From Anaerospora hongkongensis (lineage in GTDB: Bacteria; Bacillota; Negativicutes; Sporomusales; DSM-15969): a stretch of 64,000 nt of DNA. The stretch is taken from contig NZ_SLUI01000011.1 in assembly GCF_004339805.1 (NCBI RefSeq), forward strand, positions 95,899 to 159,898, read 5' to 3'. Shown piece by piece: positions 24,624-33,982 of the stretch. Every line of letters begins with the position of its first letter. The first letter of the stretch is position 1. The translations under genes and the position numbers were made by a program. The notes beneath the pieces were generated by a model, which was given only the letters and a program-made list of their open reading frames with translations, did not search any database and was not told the origin of the DNA.

Positions 24624-25334
24624 TTGAAATGGTTAATTGGCCTTTTCTTCTCAGGAATGATGGCTTTGACGGCAATTTTTGCAATGACGCAAAACCATAG
24701 CGCTAATGCTTTGATTGGCAACGGGATTACTACGGTAATTATGCTATCTTTGGGTGTGTGGTTCTTTGGAAAATACAAAAATAGAAAGAAGCCCGAAGAG
24801 ACAGGAGCTAGCTTAGATCCTGTAAGTGAGCTATATCCATCCGAAGGTATGCAAGGAGAAGAGAAAGTACAGAAACTCCCTGGTTCAAAAGCACGAAAAA
24901 AGTCGATAGGGGCAACAGTTCGCATCAATGCTCAGCACGTATCCGGATTGTCCATTGCGGAAGGAGCAGAGTGCTTTATTTACTTATGTAATAATATGAT
25001 TGTTTTTGAAAGAAACGAAACTAGCTACAAATTGCTGGTAGAAAAAATCAAGGATATAGTCATTAAGACTGATACCGAAATACAAAAATCACATGTGAGT
25101 AGTATCGGTAGAGCCATTGCGGGTGGCGTCTTATTCGGGCCGTTAGGGGCTATTGTGGGTGGACGGTCAAAAGAAAAAACAAGCAAGATTGAAAGCAGGT
25201 ATCTAATTTTTACCTATGATAAAAATGGAGAAGCAGACTATATTTCATTTGATGTAACAAAAACTCTTGATGCGTATAAATTCTTAGACTTCTGGTCGAA
25301 GATTCCAAAAGAGAAAAAAGAGATAACGTTGTAA
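24624..25334 (+). CDS. Membrane cargo protein between chaperone and tape measure genes
   Basis: A 236-residue protein not part of the standard tail order. Two N-terminal membrane helices (about residues 3-22 and 30-48) are followed by a charged linker, a compact domain (VRINAQHVSGLSIAEGAECF near 100), and a glycine-zipper hairpin IGRAIAGGVLFGPLGAIVGG (about 170-190). It then ends in a beta-rich tail. The start is TTG 24624 with a weak GGATGTGA site. It has its own likely promoter and terminator and is more AT-rich than its neighbours. This is a typical lysogenic-conversion (moron) gene; superinfection exclusion is possible but unproven. No named family recognised. Confidence 0.75.
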   Translation: MKWLIGLFFSGMMALTAIFAMTQNHSANALIGNGITTVIMLSLGVWFFGKYKNRKKPEETGASLDPVSELYPSEGMQGEEKVQKLPGSKARKKSIGATVRINAQHVSGLSIAEGAECFIYLCNNMIVFERNETSYKLLVEKIKDIVIKTDTEIQKSHVSSIGRAIAGGVLFGPLGAIVGGRSKEKTSKIESRYLIFTYDKNGEADYISFDVTKTLDAYKFLDFWSKIPKEKKEITL

Positions 25335-25340
25335 CATTAA

Positions 25341-25366
25341 CCGCTCTTAATTGAGCGGTTTTTCTT
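25341..25366 (+). terminator. Terminator of the cargo gene
   Basis: CCGCTC and GAGCGG (25341-25346, 25353-25358) pair around TTAATT and are followed by TTTTTCTT. It isolates the inserted gene from the tape measure gene. Confidence 0.8.
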
Positions 25367-25388
25367 ATGTTTAAAGTGAGGTGAACTA

Positions 25389-27467
25389 ATGGCTACGATT
25401 AGAACAGCGATTCAATTGCAGGACGGCATGACTTCGGTTATAAGGCCCATGATTAACGCTTTAAATATATGTACAAGTTCCTTTGAGGCTATGCAAAACG
25501 CTTCAAATCATGCTGTTAATACGGCCAATATTTCAGCGGCGAGAGCGGAGTTATCAAGGGCTTCAATTGCAATGAATACGGTTGAGCAGGAGATAAGAGA
25601 AGCTGATGCAGCACAAAAACAATTAAACAATGACATTCATCAAGGTCAAGCGGCCGCTAGCGGTTTAGCTGGCAGCTTAAAAAATGCGGCAACGGCTATT
25701 ATTACTGCTGTTGGTGCCAATAAAGTTATAAAGTTATCTGATACTGTTGCCCAAACAACGGCCAGGCTTGATCTGATGAACGATAAGCAACAAACTACGG
25801 TAGAATTGCAGGAAAAAATATTTCAAAGTGCAGAACGCGCCCGGGGCGTCTATCAGTCTACCGCTGATGCCGTTTCAAAACTGGGAATGCAAGCAGCGCA
25901 GGCGTTCAGCAGCAATGATGAGTTGATTGCATTTGCGGAGCAGCTTAATAAAACTTTTGTTATTGCGGGCGCTAGTGCTGTTGGTGTGGATAGTGTTATG
26001 CTTCAGTTGACGCAAAGTATGGCGGCCGGGAAGCTACAAGGGGAAGAATTAAATGCTGTCTTAGATAATGCCCAGCCTATTGTCGCGAACATACAGCGTT
26101 ATTTGCAAAATGTTCAAGGTTTCCCCAAATCGACCACTGACAATATAAAGCAGTTAGCATCAGATGGGGTAATAACAGCTCAAATTATTAAAAACGCTAT
26201 GTTCTATGCCGCTGATGAAACAAACGCAAAATTTGCAGCAATGCCTAAAACTTTTGGTCAAGTTTGGAATTCTGTAGAGAATCGGACCTTAAAGGCATTT
26301 CAACCCGTTCTGCAAATGATAAACACCGTTGCTAACAGTAAGGGATTCGAGTCTTTGGTAACCGGGGGCATTAACGCAGTAGTTACTTTGGGCAACGTTG
26401 CAGCAAAGACTTTTAATGAAATTGCATTTGTTTCGGGAGTGGTTGCAAATAACTGGTCTATGCTGGCGCCCATTGTGTGGGGCAGTGTAGCGGCGTATGC
26501 TGCATATAAGTCTGCAGTAATTGGGGTTGCGGTTGTAGAAGGGATTTCGAATAGCATCAAATTAGCAGGGACTTTAGTGAGTTATGCTAGGTCAGCAGCC
26601 CTGGGGACAGAGCTAAGTGCAACTGCAGCGGCAACGGCAGCCCAATGGGGATTAAATACGGCAATTCTTGCTTGTCCTGTAACGTGGATTGTAGTTGGTA
26701 TAATTGCTATCACCGCAGTGATTTACTTAGCCGTTGCGGCAGTAAATAAATTTGCGGGAACGTCGTATTCTGCAACTGGAATTATAATGGGTTCATTTTA
26801 TGCGCTTGGGAACTTTATCATGAATATTATCATCTTTCTAATCAATAGCTGGATCAGCTTTGTGGAATTCTTCATTAATGTATTTGATAACCCACTTTAC
26901 TCAACCAAACAATTATTTGTCAGCTGGGGGAATGGCATACTTGATATAGTTAGCACCATTGCAAGCGCAATAGATAAGGTGTTCGGAACTAATATGAAGA
27001 ATGCTGTAACCTCATTAAAAAGTCAAATGTCAGGCTGGGTTGGGGAAATGCCGAACAATTATAAGGTTCTTGGTAAATTGCAAATGACAAATTTAGATGA
27101 AGCGTATAAGTCCGCCTATGACGTAGGCAATCAATTCGCAAACCGTTTTGATTTAAGTAAAATAGGCAGTCAGGGTTTTGATTTAGGTCTTGACCTGAGT
27201 AAATTCGGTAACGATATGGCGAGTACCGCCGCTAATACTGGTAAAATGAAGGATTCGCTGGACATTTCAGAAGAAGATTTAAAGTATATGCGCGATGTTG
27301 CCGAGCAGGAAGTCATTAACCGGTATACTACGGCCCAAATCAAAGTAGAAATGGGCGGTGTGCAAAATACAGTTAGCAGCAATGTTGACCTTGATGGTAT
27401 GATGACTTATTTCAAAGACACCTTAATTGAAACGATGCAAACCGCCGCGGAGGGGGTGCATGAATGA
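25389..27467 (+). CDS. Tape measure protein
   Basis: A 692-residue protein that sets tail length. The tape measure domain is clear at about residues 115-225: LMNDKQQTTVELQEKIFQSA, AFSSNDELIAFAEQLNKTF and LQGEELNAVLDNAQPI. An N-terminal coiled-coil region and, in the second half, hydrophobic segments (about 425-450 and 470-505) follow, as is common. It is fairly short, so the tail should be modest in length. It follows the chaperone pair as expected except for the inserted cargo gene. The end overlaps the next gene by 4 bases. Confidence 0.93.
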   Translation: MATIRTAIQLQDGMTSVIRPMINALNICTSSFEAMQNASNHAVNTANISAARAELSRASIAMNTVEQEIREADAAQKQLNNDIHQGQAAASGLAGSLKNAATAIITAVGANKVIKLSDTVAQTTARLDLMNDKQQTTVELQEKIFQSAERARGVYQSTADAVSKLGMQAAQAFSSNDELIAFAEQLNKTFVIAGASAVGVDSVMLQLTQSMAAGKLQGEELNAVLDNAQPIVANIQRYLQNVQGFPKSTTDNIKQLASDGVITAQIIKNAMFYAADETNAKFAAMPKTFGQVWNSVENRTLKAFQPVLQMINTVANSKGFESLVTGGINAVVTLGNVAAKTFNEIAFVSGVVANNWSMLAPIVWGSVAAYAAYKSAVIGVAVVEGISNSIKLAGTLVSYARSAALGTELSATAAATAAQWGLNTAILACPVTWIVVGIIAITAVIYLAVAAVNKFAGTSYSATGIIMGSFYALGNFIMNIIIFLINSWISFVEFFINVFDNPLYSTKQLFVSWGNGILDIVSTIASAIDKVFGTNMKNAVTSLKSQMSGWVGEMPNNYKVLGKLQMTNLDEAYKSAYDVGNQFANRFDLSKIGSQGFDLGLDLSKFGNDMASTAANTGKMKDSLDISEEDLKYMRDVAEQEVINRYTTAQIKVEMGGVQNTVSSNVDLDGMMTYFKDTLIETMQTAAEGVHE

Positions 27468-28120
27468 GTTATTACTTTTTTATGGGCGATACTCAGTTAC
27501 CGGTCCCTCCTGCAAAGATGCAGTTAAGGATAAATAATAAAAATAAGACAATTAACCTCATCAATGACGGTGAGGTTAATATTTTGAAGTCTGCCGGTCT
27601 AAGTGAAGTTAGTTTTGAAGTGCTGCTGCCGAATTCAAAATACCCTTTTGCAACTTACTTTGAGGGATTTCGCAGCGCTGATCACTTCCTGAACGGCTTT
27701 AAGCAGCTTAAAACAAGTTTTTCCCCCTTTCAATTCATTGTTTGCCGCTTGTCACCGAGATACGATTTTTTATTTGATACTAATTTAAAAGTGGCCTTAG
27801 AAGACTACGAAATAATTGAAGATGCTAACAATGGTTTTGATGTACTTACCTCAGTACGGCTAAAGCAGTATAAACCCTACGCCACTAAAGTATTGAATGT
27901 AAAGACTGCTGAAGACGGAACCAAAACAGCCAGCATAGAACAAAAGCGGGAGACAAGCCGGGAAATACCAAAAGCCTATAAAGTTGTAGCCGGTCAAACC
28001 TTGTTTGAAATCTGCAAAAAACAGCTTGGTGATGGTTCCCGATGGCAGGAGATAGCGAAACTAAACAGCATCACTAACCCGAACATTCTTGTTTCAGGGC
28101 AGGTGATTAAATTTGGCTAG
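27464..28120 (+). CDS. xkdP: LysM-containing tail protein (XkdP-like)
   Basis: A 218-residue protein of the tail hub region. The C-terminal 50 residues are a LysM peptidoglycan-binding domain (YKVVAGQTLFEICKKQLGDG, then WQEIAKLNSI and NILVSGQVIKFG). The N-terminal 150 residues match the XkdP-type tail segment (PVPPAKMQLRINNKNKTINL). LysM suggests contact with peptidoglycan at injection. Overlaps both neighbours by 4 to 8 bases. Confidence 0.92.
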   Translation: MSYYFFMGDTQLPVPPAKMQLRINNKNKTINLINDGEVNILKSAGLSEVSFEVLLPNSKYPFATYFEGFRSADHFLNGFKQLKTSFSPFQFIVCRLSPRYDFLFDTNLKVALEDYEIIEDANNGFDVLTSVRLKQYKPYATKVLNVKTAEDGTKTASIEQKRETSREIPKAYKVVAGQTLFEICKKQLGDGSRWQEIAKLNSITNPNILVSGQVIKFG

Positions 28121-29072
28121 TGTACAGATTATAGTTCAAAACGGTGAAAAAGTATTTGAACCGGTAGTTGAAGAGGGTATCACATGGGAAACTGAGCGCA
28201 AAGGTGTACCTGGTAAACTAACTTTCAATGTCCTGAAAGATGATGTTATTGATTTTACAGAAGGTAATACTGTCAAAATGGCAGTGGATAGTAAAAATGT
28301 TTTCTATGGATACGTTTTTACTAAGAAGCGGGATAAGGACGGTATTATCAGCGTTACCGCCTATGATCAGCTACGATACTTAAAAAATAAAGATGCACTA
28401 TGGTATATAAATAAGTCCGCTGCTGACGTTGTTAAAATGTTGGCCGCGGACTTCAAATTGAAGGTTGGGGAAATTGAAGATACCGTATATGTCATACCAA
28501 AGCGCACTGAAGAGAATGTTACTTTGTTTGATATCATTCAGAATGCCTTAGATCTAACATTGCTGAATAAAAAGAAGCTCTATGTCTTATATGATGATTT
28601 TGGCCAACTCACGCTGAAAGACGTTGAAAGTATGAAACTGGACCTGCTGATCGATGGCGATACCGCCGAAAACTACAGTTACACTTCAAGTATTGATAAC
28701 AGCACCTATAACCGGATTAGGCTGTATTACGATAATAAAGATACCGGTAAACGAGAACTGTATATTACCTTAGATAGCAGCACACAGCTGCAGTGGGGGA
28801 TATTGCAGTACTGTGAATCTATCGAAGAGAAATGCAACGGCAAGGCTAAAGCAGATGCCCTCCTGCAGCTTTATAATCGGAAAACCCGTAATTTAGCCAT
28901 TAACAATGCTTTTGGCGATATCCGGGTAAAGGCAGGCACCAGCATAGGTGTACAGCTTGATTTAGGTGATATTGCCGTAAATAACTATATGCTGGTGGAA
29001 AAGGCCAAGCACGTTTTTAATAACAAGGAGCATTTAATGAATCTAACTTTGCGGGGTGGTGATTTTGTTTGA
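28113..29072 (+). CDS. xkdQ: Tail hub protein (XkdQ/YqbQ-like)
   Basis: A 319-residue protein of the gpD/VgrG-related hub family. Start TTG 28113 with AGGTGA ahead. Family-like segments are the N-terminal ITWETERKGVPGKLTF, VKMAVDSKNVFYGYVFTKKR and the late ANAF-type INNAFGDIRVKAGTSIGV. It forms the central baseplate ring below the tube. Order XkdP-Q-R-S-T-U is conserved here. Confidence 0.9.
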   Translation: MASVQIIVQNGEKVFEPVVEEGITWETERKGVPGKLTFNVLKDDVIDFTEGNTVKMAVDSKNVFYGYVFTKKRDKDGIISVTAYDQLRYLKNKDALWYINKSAADVVKMLAADFKLKVGEIEDTVYVIPKRTEENVTLFDIIQNALDLTLLNKKKLYVLYDDFGQLTLKDVESMKLDLLIDGDTAENYSYTSSIDNSTYNRIRLYYDNKDTGKRELYITLDSSTQLQWGILQYCESIEEKCNGKAKADALLQLYNRKTRNLAINNAFGDIRVKAGTSIGVQLDLGDIAVNNYMLVEKAKHVFNNKEHLMNLTLRGGDFV

Positions 29073-29470
29073 ATAATCTTGTTCAGGTAATACAGCAAAT
29101 TTCCCAAAATGCGAATAAGACCGGCAAGCCTACCGGCATTGTGTACGGTGAGGTTATGACGGTTGATCCTCTCTCCATTCAGGTGGAACAAAAACTAACG
29201 CTGCCGGCCGAATTTTTCAAACTAACAAATGCTGTCCGGGATCACTACGTCGATATGACGGTGAGTCATGTTACTGAGAACCGATCAGGCGGTAGCAGCG
29301 CAGCATCGTTTGCCAGTCACAACCACGATTACCAGGGCAGAAAAAAAATAATGGTCCATAACGGTCTGCAGGTAGGCGAACAAGTAATATTGATTCAAGT
29401 CCAGGGCGGCCAGGATTTTATAGTCCTCGACCGTGTTTTTGATCATATTGTGAGTGGTGAGTGGCTATGA
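29069..29470 (+). CDS. xkdR: DUF2577 baseplate protein (XkdR-like)
   Basis: A 133-residue protein from TTG 29069 (GGTGGTGA ahead, 4-base overlap with the hub gene). Family-like traits: GIVYGEVMTVDPLSIQVEQK near the N-terminus, a HNHDYQG stretch near residue 85 rich in histidine, and VGEQVILIQVQGGQDFIVLD at the end, an OB-fold-type ending. Baseplate component. Confidence 0.88.
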   Translation: MNNLVQVIQQISQNANKTGKPTGIVYGEVMTVDPLSIQVEQKLTLPAEFFKLTNAVRDHYVDMTVSHVTENRSGGSSAASFASHNHDYQGRKKIMVHNGLQVGEQVILIQVQGGQDFIVLDRVFDHIVSGEWL

Positions 29471-29868
29471 TCCCGGCCAATGACAGCTTAATTGCTGACT
29501 TCCAAATAAAAAGCCAGCCTTCCCGAACTTACAAAATGAATATCAACGATGAAACCATAACAAAGAAGACCGATGACCTGGACGCAATCAAGCAGGCGGT
29601 CTACAAAATCCTCAACACTGAACGTTACCAATATGTTATTTACAGCTGGAATTACGGCATTGAATTGCAGGACCTGTTTGGCAAGCCGCTGCCCTATGTA
29701 TACCCGGAGCTGAAGCGGAGAATTACAGAAGCATTACTCCAGGATGACCGCATAACAGATGTTGGCGGTTTTTCTTTTACCCATAAGGGCGGGGAAGTAT
29801 CTGCAACCTTTACCGTAACTACGACGGCCGGTATGTTTGAAACAGAGAAAGGGGTGAGAGTGACGTAA
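29467..29868 (+). CDS. xkdS: DUF2634 baseplate wedge protein (XkdS/gp25-like)
   Basis: A 133-residue protein from ATG 29467 (GGTGA six bases ahead; GTG 29461 is the alternative). It has the DUF2634 pattern: DDLDAIKQAVYKILNTERY, YSWNYGIELQDLFGKP, then a C-terminal strand pair. It is related to gp25 lysozyme-like wedge proteins without the catalytic function. The stop overlaps the next ATG. Confidence 0.9.
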   Translation: MIPANDSLIADFQIKSQPSRTYKMNINDETITKKTDDLDAIKQAVYKILNTERYQYVIYSWNYGIELQDLFGKPLPYVYPELKRRITEALLQDDRITDVGGFSFTHKGGEVSATFTVTTTAGMFETEKGVRVT

Positions 29869-30923
29869 TGTATGAAAACCTGACATTTGACGTAATCATG
29901 CAGCGTATGCTGGCTAAAGTCCCGGATACGGTTGATAAGCGGGAAGGCAGTGTTATATGGGATGCTCTCGCCCCCGCCGCTTTAGAATTACAGCTTGCCT
30001 ATATTGAAATGGACGTGATTTTGAATGAATCCTTTGCTGATACGCAGTCAAGGACCTATTTAATCAAACGGGCAGCAGAGCGCGGGATAACGCCAACGGC
30101 AGCCACGTATGCCATTGCAAAAGGGCAGTTTAATATTGATGTGCCGATCGGCAGCCGGTACAGCTTGGATGAGTTAAATTATGTCGTTACTGAAAAAATC
30201 AGCAACGGCATTTTTAAATTGCGCTGCGAAACATTCGGCAGTGATGCTAATTCCTACCTGGGGGCGTTGATCCCGATTGATTACATTAATGGCCTGCAAA
30301 CAGCTGTACTCACCGAAATACTCATTCCCGGCGAGGATGAGGAAGAAACGGAAGCCTTTAGAACTCGCTATTTTAACAGCTTTGACCGTATCTCCTTTGG
30401 TGGGAATCGGGCCGACTATATTGAAAAGGTTGAAAAAATTCAAGGCGTAGGTGGCGTAAAACCTTATCGGGCTTGGCAGGGAGGCGGCACCGTTAAGCTG
30501 GTTATTATCAATTCTGAGTGGCAGGCGCCCACCACTGAAATGGTCAATGCTGTTCAGACTGCGATAGATCCGACGGTGAACGCCGGTGATGGATTGGGCA
30601 TAGCTCCAATAGACCATGTTGTCACAGTTTTTGGAGTGACAAACCAGGTGATTAACCTTGAAACGAATATCACCTATCAGTCCGGGTGGAGTTTCACCGA
30701 GAGTAAGCCCTATATCGAAGAAGCCATTGATGCGTATTTTCTGGAATTAAGTAAGACCTGGGATGAAACAGATAATCTGATTGTGCGCGTGTCTCAGATT
30801 GAAACTAGGTTATTAAATGCAGCAGGGGTTATAGATATTCAGGACACTAAAATAAACGGGGTGCAGGGTAACTTTGTAGTGCCTGCCGACTCTATCCCGG
30901 TCAGGGGGAGTATCATTGCGTGA
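29868..30923 (+). CDS. xkdT: Baseplate J-like protein (XkdT)
   Basis: A 351-residue wedge protein. Baseplate J hallmarks: an N-terminal VDKREGSVIWDALAPAALEL, central EEETEAFRTRYFNSFDRISFGGN and GVGGVKPYRAWQGGG, and a C-terminal half that builds the wedge. Position and length are standard. It links the hub to the fibres. Confidence 0.94.
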   Translation: MYENLTFDVIMQRMLAKVPDTVDKREGSVIWDALAPAALELQLAYIEMDVILNESFADTQSRTYLIKRAAERGITPTAATYAIAKGQFNIDVPIGSRYSLDELNYVVTEKISNGIFKLRCETFGSDANSYLGALIPIDYINGLQTAVLTEILIPGEDEEETEAFRTRYFNSFDRISFGGNRADYIEKVEKIQGVGGVKPYRAWQGGGTVKLVIINSEWQAPTTEMVNAVQTAIDPTVNAGDGLGIAPIDHVVTVFGVTNQVINLETNITYQSGWSFTESKPYIEEAIDAYFLELSKTWDETDNLIVRVSQIETRLLNAAGVIDIQDTKINGVQGNFVVPADSIPVRGSIIA

Positions 30924-31461
30924 GGTTGATGTGGCCAAATATTACCCCTCCATAATGAAAGAAATCCGGGAATTCCAGCATATCGCCGCTGCTGAAAATC
31001 CGGAATTAAATTTGGTTTGGGGAGAACTGCAAAACGTCCTCGATGATCAGTTTATTCGTGATGCTACATTAAATGGCGTAGCTAGGCGAGAAAAGCCGCT
31101 GAAGATTATTCCCAAAACGTCTGATACGCTGGATGTAAGAAAGTTTAGGCTGCTGTCCCGGTATAACGAGGACATACCATATACGGTCCCTAACCTTCGT
31201 AATCAACTTACTAACCTATGCGGGGCCAATGGGTATAGGATGAACTTGGTTAATAATACTTTCACCCTAATTGTGAAAGTAGAGTTGGTTGCAAAACAAA
31301 ATCTTGATACGGTGGGGGAATTGCTGGAGCGGGTTGTTCCCTTGAATATGATTATTGACCTTGATCTTATGTATAACCAGCATAAGACTTTGCATGTATA
31401 TACCCATAGGCAACTACAGCAATTCACACAATACGCGTTGAGAAATGAGGTGTTAACTTAA
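30916..31461 (+). CDS. xkdU: Tail protein of the YmfQ/DUF2313 type (XkdU-like)
   Basis: A 181-residue protein from TTG 30916 with GGGGGAG seven bases ahead, overlapping XkdT by 8 bases. It has the DUF2313 pattern (YYPSIMKEIREFQHIAAAENPE; then DDQFIRDATLNGVARREK), and a C-terminal half rich in strands with VVPLNMIIDLDL. It probably attaches the fibre encoded next. The stop overlaps the fibre ATG. Confidence 0.88.
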   Translation: MREVDVAKYYPSIMKEIREFQHIAAAENPELNLVWGELQNVLDDQFIRDATLNGVARREKPLKIIPKTSDTLDVRKFRLLSRYNEDIPYTVPNLRNQLTNLCGANGYRMNLVNNTFTLIVKVELVAKQNLDTVGELLERVVPLNMIIDLDLMYNQHKTLHVYTHRQLQQFTQYALRNEVLT

Positions 31462-33023
31462 TGGCCGATACCAAGACATATACTACAAATTACAATTTAG
31501 AAAAGCCTGGTCAGGATGATTTTTATAATGTAGATGTTTTTAATGCTAATGCGGACAAGATTGATGCAGAAATGAAAGCTGCAGCTACCCGGGATACGAC
31601 ACATAAAAGTGCTGCCACTTTAGATCATCCGGATAATAGCGTAACTGATGCCAAAATAGGAAATCGTACCATTACAGATACCGTGACTGCTGCAGCCGGA
31701 GCTGATACGCCAACGAACCTTTGGAGCAAGCTTGGCAATATGGTTAAGCAGATTACCGGCAAGACAACATGGTGGACGCCTCCGGCGACGACACTGGAAG
31801 CCGCCAAAGCCCATGCCGATGCAGCAGCCCCGCATAGTGGGCATGCACCTGCCGGGTTTGGCATAGGACCATCTGCAAGAATTATAACTGGTACAGATTT
31901 AAATGCGTTACGTGGTAACTGTCTATTTGCCGGATATAGTATGCTCCATGCACCAGCTGACTTTGCGGGATGGATAGAAGGTATAAGTATATCAAACGGC
32001 AACGATATACTTATACAACTTGCCAATACAACTTTTGGAGGTAACCGTAACTACAGTCGGGTCTCTACGGATTCTGGTAACACTTGGTCAGAGTGGGAAC
32101 TGCAAGAAACAGCAATAGGTGCACAGGCAAAAGCGGACGCAGCCATGAATGCGGCAATAGCTTGGACTAAGGGCTACGGCATAGGCTCTCCAGCGGTGAG
32201 TGTTAGTGGCACAGACCTAAACAATTTAAGGCTAGGCGGTTTTTATCGTGGAGCGAATTTTACTCACGGCCCCGTACCCGCACATGCTGATTGTTGGTTT
32301 TTTATAACTGTAACAGCCCATGACACTGGGGATTACGTACATCAAAAGGCAGCCAGCTACGGGGCTAATCCTGGTCGCAGCTACGAGCGGACGTGTAACA
32401 ATGGAGTTTGGTCAGAGTGGGAAAGAATGGCTATGGTATCCGAATTATTCGCGGGTAAAGGTTACGCGCCAATGGACTGGGACACCATAACTACACCCGG
32501 CGTTTATAGCGTGGCACCTCCTGGGCCGTATAGCAATGATGCCCCATCCGCGCTTGGCATTTATGCTTACGGGCAGTTAGTTGTTACATCAAGCGATGCG
32601 AGTATTCAGCAAATCTATCTATCACATGCAGGGCAAATGGCTATACGACAATGGTTTACAGGGACTATCTGGAGTCCGTGGAAACAAATAGCTACAACAG
32701 ATCAGACAACTCATATAGTAACCTCAGGAAGTGGAGCAGGCTACTACTGGCGTAAATGGTCAAACGGAGATATAGAGCAATGGTTTACCGGCGCGGCAAT
32801 GACAACGGAAGGAAGTGCTAGTTTTTCATTCCCGATAGCTTTCCCGGCAGAATGTAAATTCGTATGTCCCGCTATACGTACACCATCGTACGGCAGTAGT
32901 AACAATGGATGGTTTCAGGTTTGTGGCGCTCCATCTACAACAGCGGTCACCATAGGGCTGCAAGCTGCAGATACACTAGGTGGCGCGAGTTATACACCAC
33001 TTATTTATGCAGTTGGGCATTAG
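31461..33023 (+). CDS. Tail fibre protein with pyocin-knob repeats
   Basis: A 520-residue receptor-binding fibre. The N-terminus NYNLEKPGQDDFYNVDVFN attaches to the baseplate. Three pyocin-knob-like modules follow: GTDLNALRGNCLFAG to SGNTWSEWE (about residues 145-215), GTDLNNLRLGGFYRG to NGVWSEWERM (about 250-320), and WDTITTPGVYSV to GTIWSPWKQI (about 338-412). The last 100 residues (YYWRKWSNGDIEQWFTG onward) form a C-terminal domain. Knob repeats are typical of phage and pyocin fibres that bind surface glycans. It is followed by a DUF4376 gene. Confidence 0.92.
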   Translation: MADTKTYTTNYNLEKPGQDDFYNVDVFNANADKIDAEMKAAATRDTTHKSAATLDHPDNSVTDAKIGNRTITDTVTAAAGADTPTNLWSKLGNMVKQITGKTTWWTPPATTLEAAKAHADAAAPHSGHAPAGFGIGPSARIITGTDLNALRGNCLFAGYSMLHAPADFAGWIEGISISNGNDILIQLANTTFGGNRNYSRVSTDSGNTWSEWELQETAIGAQAKADAAMNAAIAWTKGYGIGSPAVSVSGTDLNNLRLGGFYRGANFTHGPVPAHADCWFFITVTAHDTGDYVHQKAASYGANPGRSYERTCNNGVWSEWERMAMVSELFAGKGYAPMDWDTITTPGVYSVAPPGPYSNDAPSALGIYAYGQLVVTSSDASIQQIYLSHAGQMAIRQWFTGTIWSPWKQIATTDQTTHIVTSGSGAGYYWRKWSNGDIEQWFTGAAMTTEGSASFSFPIAFPAECKFVCPAIRTPSYGSSNNGWFQVCGAPSTTAVTIGLQAADTLGGASYTPLIYAVGH

Positions 33024-33032
33024 GAGGTATTT

Positions 33033-33710
33033 ATGTATTACGCAAAGTTTAAGAATGGTGAGCGTGAAACAAGTATAGTCGAGGACGTGCATTTTCTACG
33101 CGTGAAAAATCCCATATATAACACAGAAGAGATTATGACAGTAATCGGCACAGACCCAGAAACAGGCGAGGATATTACCCAGACTGCCGCGCCTGTTTCT
33201 GTCGTTATTGGATATGACCCTGATACATTCGAACCGCCTATACCGGAAGATTTTGTGCAAATAACAGATGAAGAACAGGCGTTATATTGCACAGGCGAGT
33301 ATATTCGGGGAGAAGATGGCAAGCCGGTAAAACGTCCGGCATATGTGCCGACAGTGGAAGAGTTAAAGGAACGTAAGTGGGGCGAAATTAAAGAAAAGCG
33401 TGACCGCCTGGAGCAGTCAGGCGTGCCGTATTTGGGTAAGGTATTGGATTCTGACACAGTTAGCGTTCAGCGTATTGCCATAGCCGTACAAGCAGCGCAG
33501 GCTGCTATTGCCGCAGAACAGCCGTTTACCTTGGAGTGGACAATGCAGGATAACACAGCGGTGGAAATGGATGCCGTGCAGGTTGTTGGTATGTCGGTAG
33601 CTCTGGCGCATTATTCCGATAGCCTGCACCAGACAGCCAGGGGGATAAGAGAGCAGATAGAAGCTGCCACGACAGCAGAAGAATTGGCAAATGTAAAGTG
33701 GCCTGAATAG
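33033..33710 (+). CDS. DUF4376 protein, fibre-associated
   Basis: A 225-residue protein with a hydrophilic N-terminal half containing GTDPETGEDITQ and an all-helical C-terminal DUF4376 domain (about residues 110-215: KWGEIKEKRDRLEQSGVPYL, then a helix around ALAHYSDSLHQTARGIREQI). AGGAGG precedes ATG 33033. DUF4376 genes commonly follow tail fibre genes and may be fibre assembly factors or part of the fibre. Confidence 0.85.
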   Translation: MYYAKFKNGERETSIVEDVHFLRVKNPIYNTEEIMTVIGTDPETGEDITQTAAPVSVVIGYDPDTFEPPIPEDFVQITDEEQALYCTGEYIRGEDGKPVKRPAYVPTVEELKERKWGEIKEKRDRLEQSGVPYLGKVLDSDTVSVQRIAIAVQAAQAAIAAEQPFTLEWTMQDNTAVEMDAVQVVGMSVALAHYSDSLHQTARGIREQIEAATTAEELANVKWPE

Positions 33711-33736
33711 GGCTTATTTTTATTGGAGGTGTACTT

Positions 33737-33982
33737 ATGAATATTCAAGAAAGAAATGAAAAACTAAACCGAATTATTGATTTAGAAAAAGAAATAGCCG
33801 CCATCAAGCAAGAACTCGAAGGGCGGCCAATACATGTAAAAGTTCCGTTGCGAGTATTCTTTTTTGAGAATCCGAAATTTCGGAATTTAGAAGACTTTAG
33901 TGATGATAAGCTTAAAGAGCTAGTTGAATGGCTAGAGAATGAACTTGCAGCAAAAATTACAATTTCTGTTCCGTGGTGGTAA
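33737..33982 (+). CDS. Small coiled-coil phage protein (81 aa)
   Basis: ATG 33737 with GGAGGTG ahead. The first 35 residues form a coiled coil (NEKLNRIIDLEKEIAAIKQEL) and the C-terminal part is acidic and helical (LEDFSDDKLKELVEWLENEL). The 3' end overlaps the converging reverse-strand gene by 26 bases. Function unknown. Confidence 0.65.
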   Translation: MNIQERNEKLNRIIDLEKEIAAIKQELEGRPIHVKVPLRVFFFENPKFRNLEDFSDDKLKELVEWLENELAAKITISVPWW

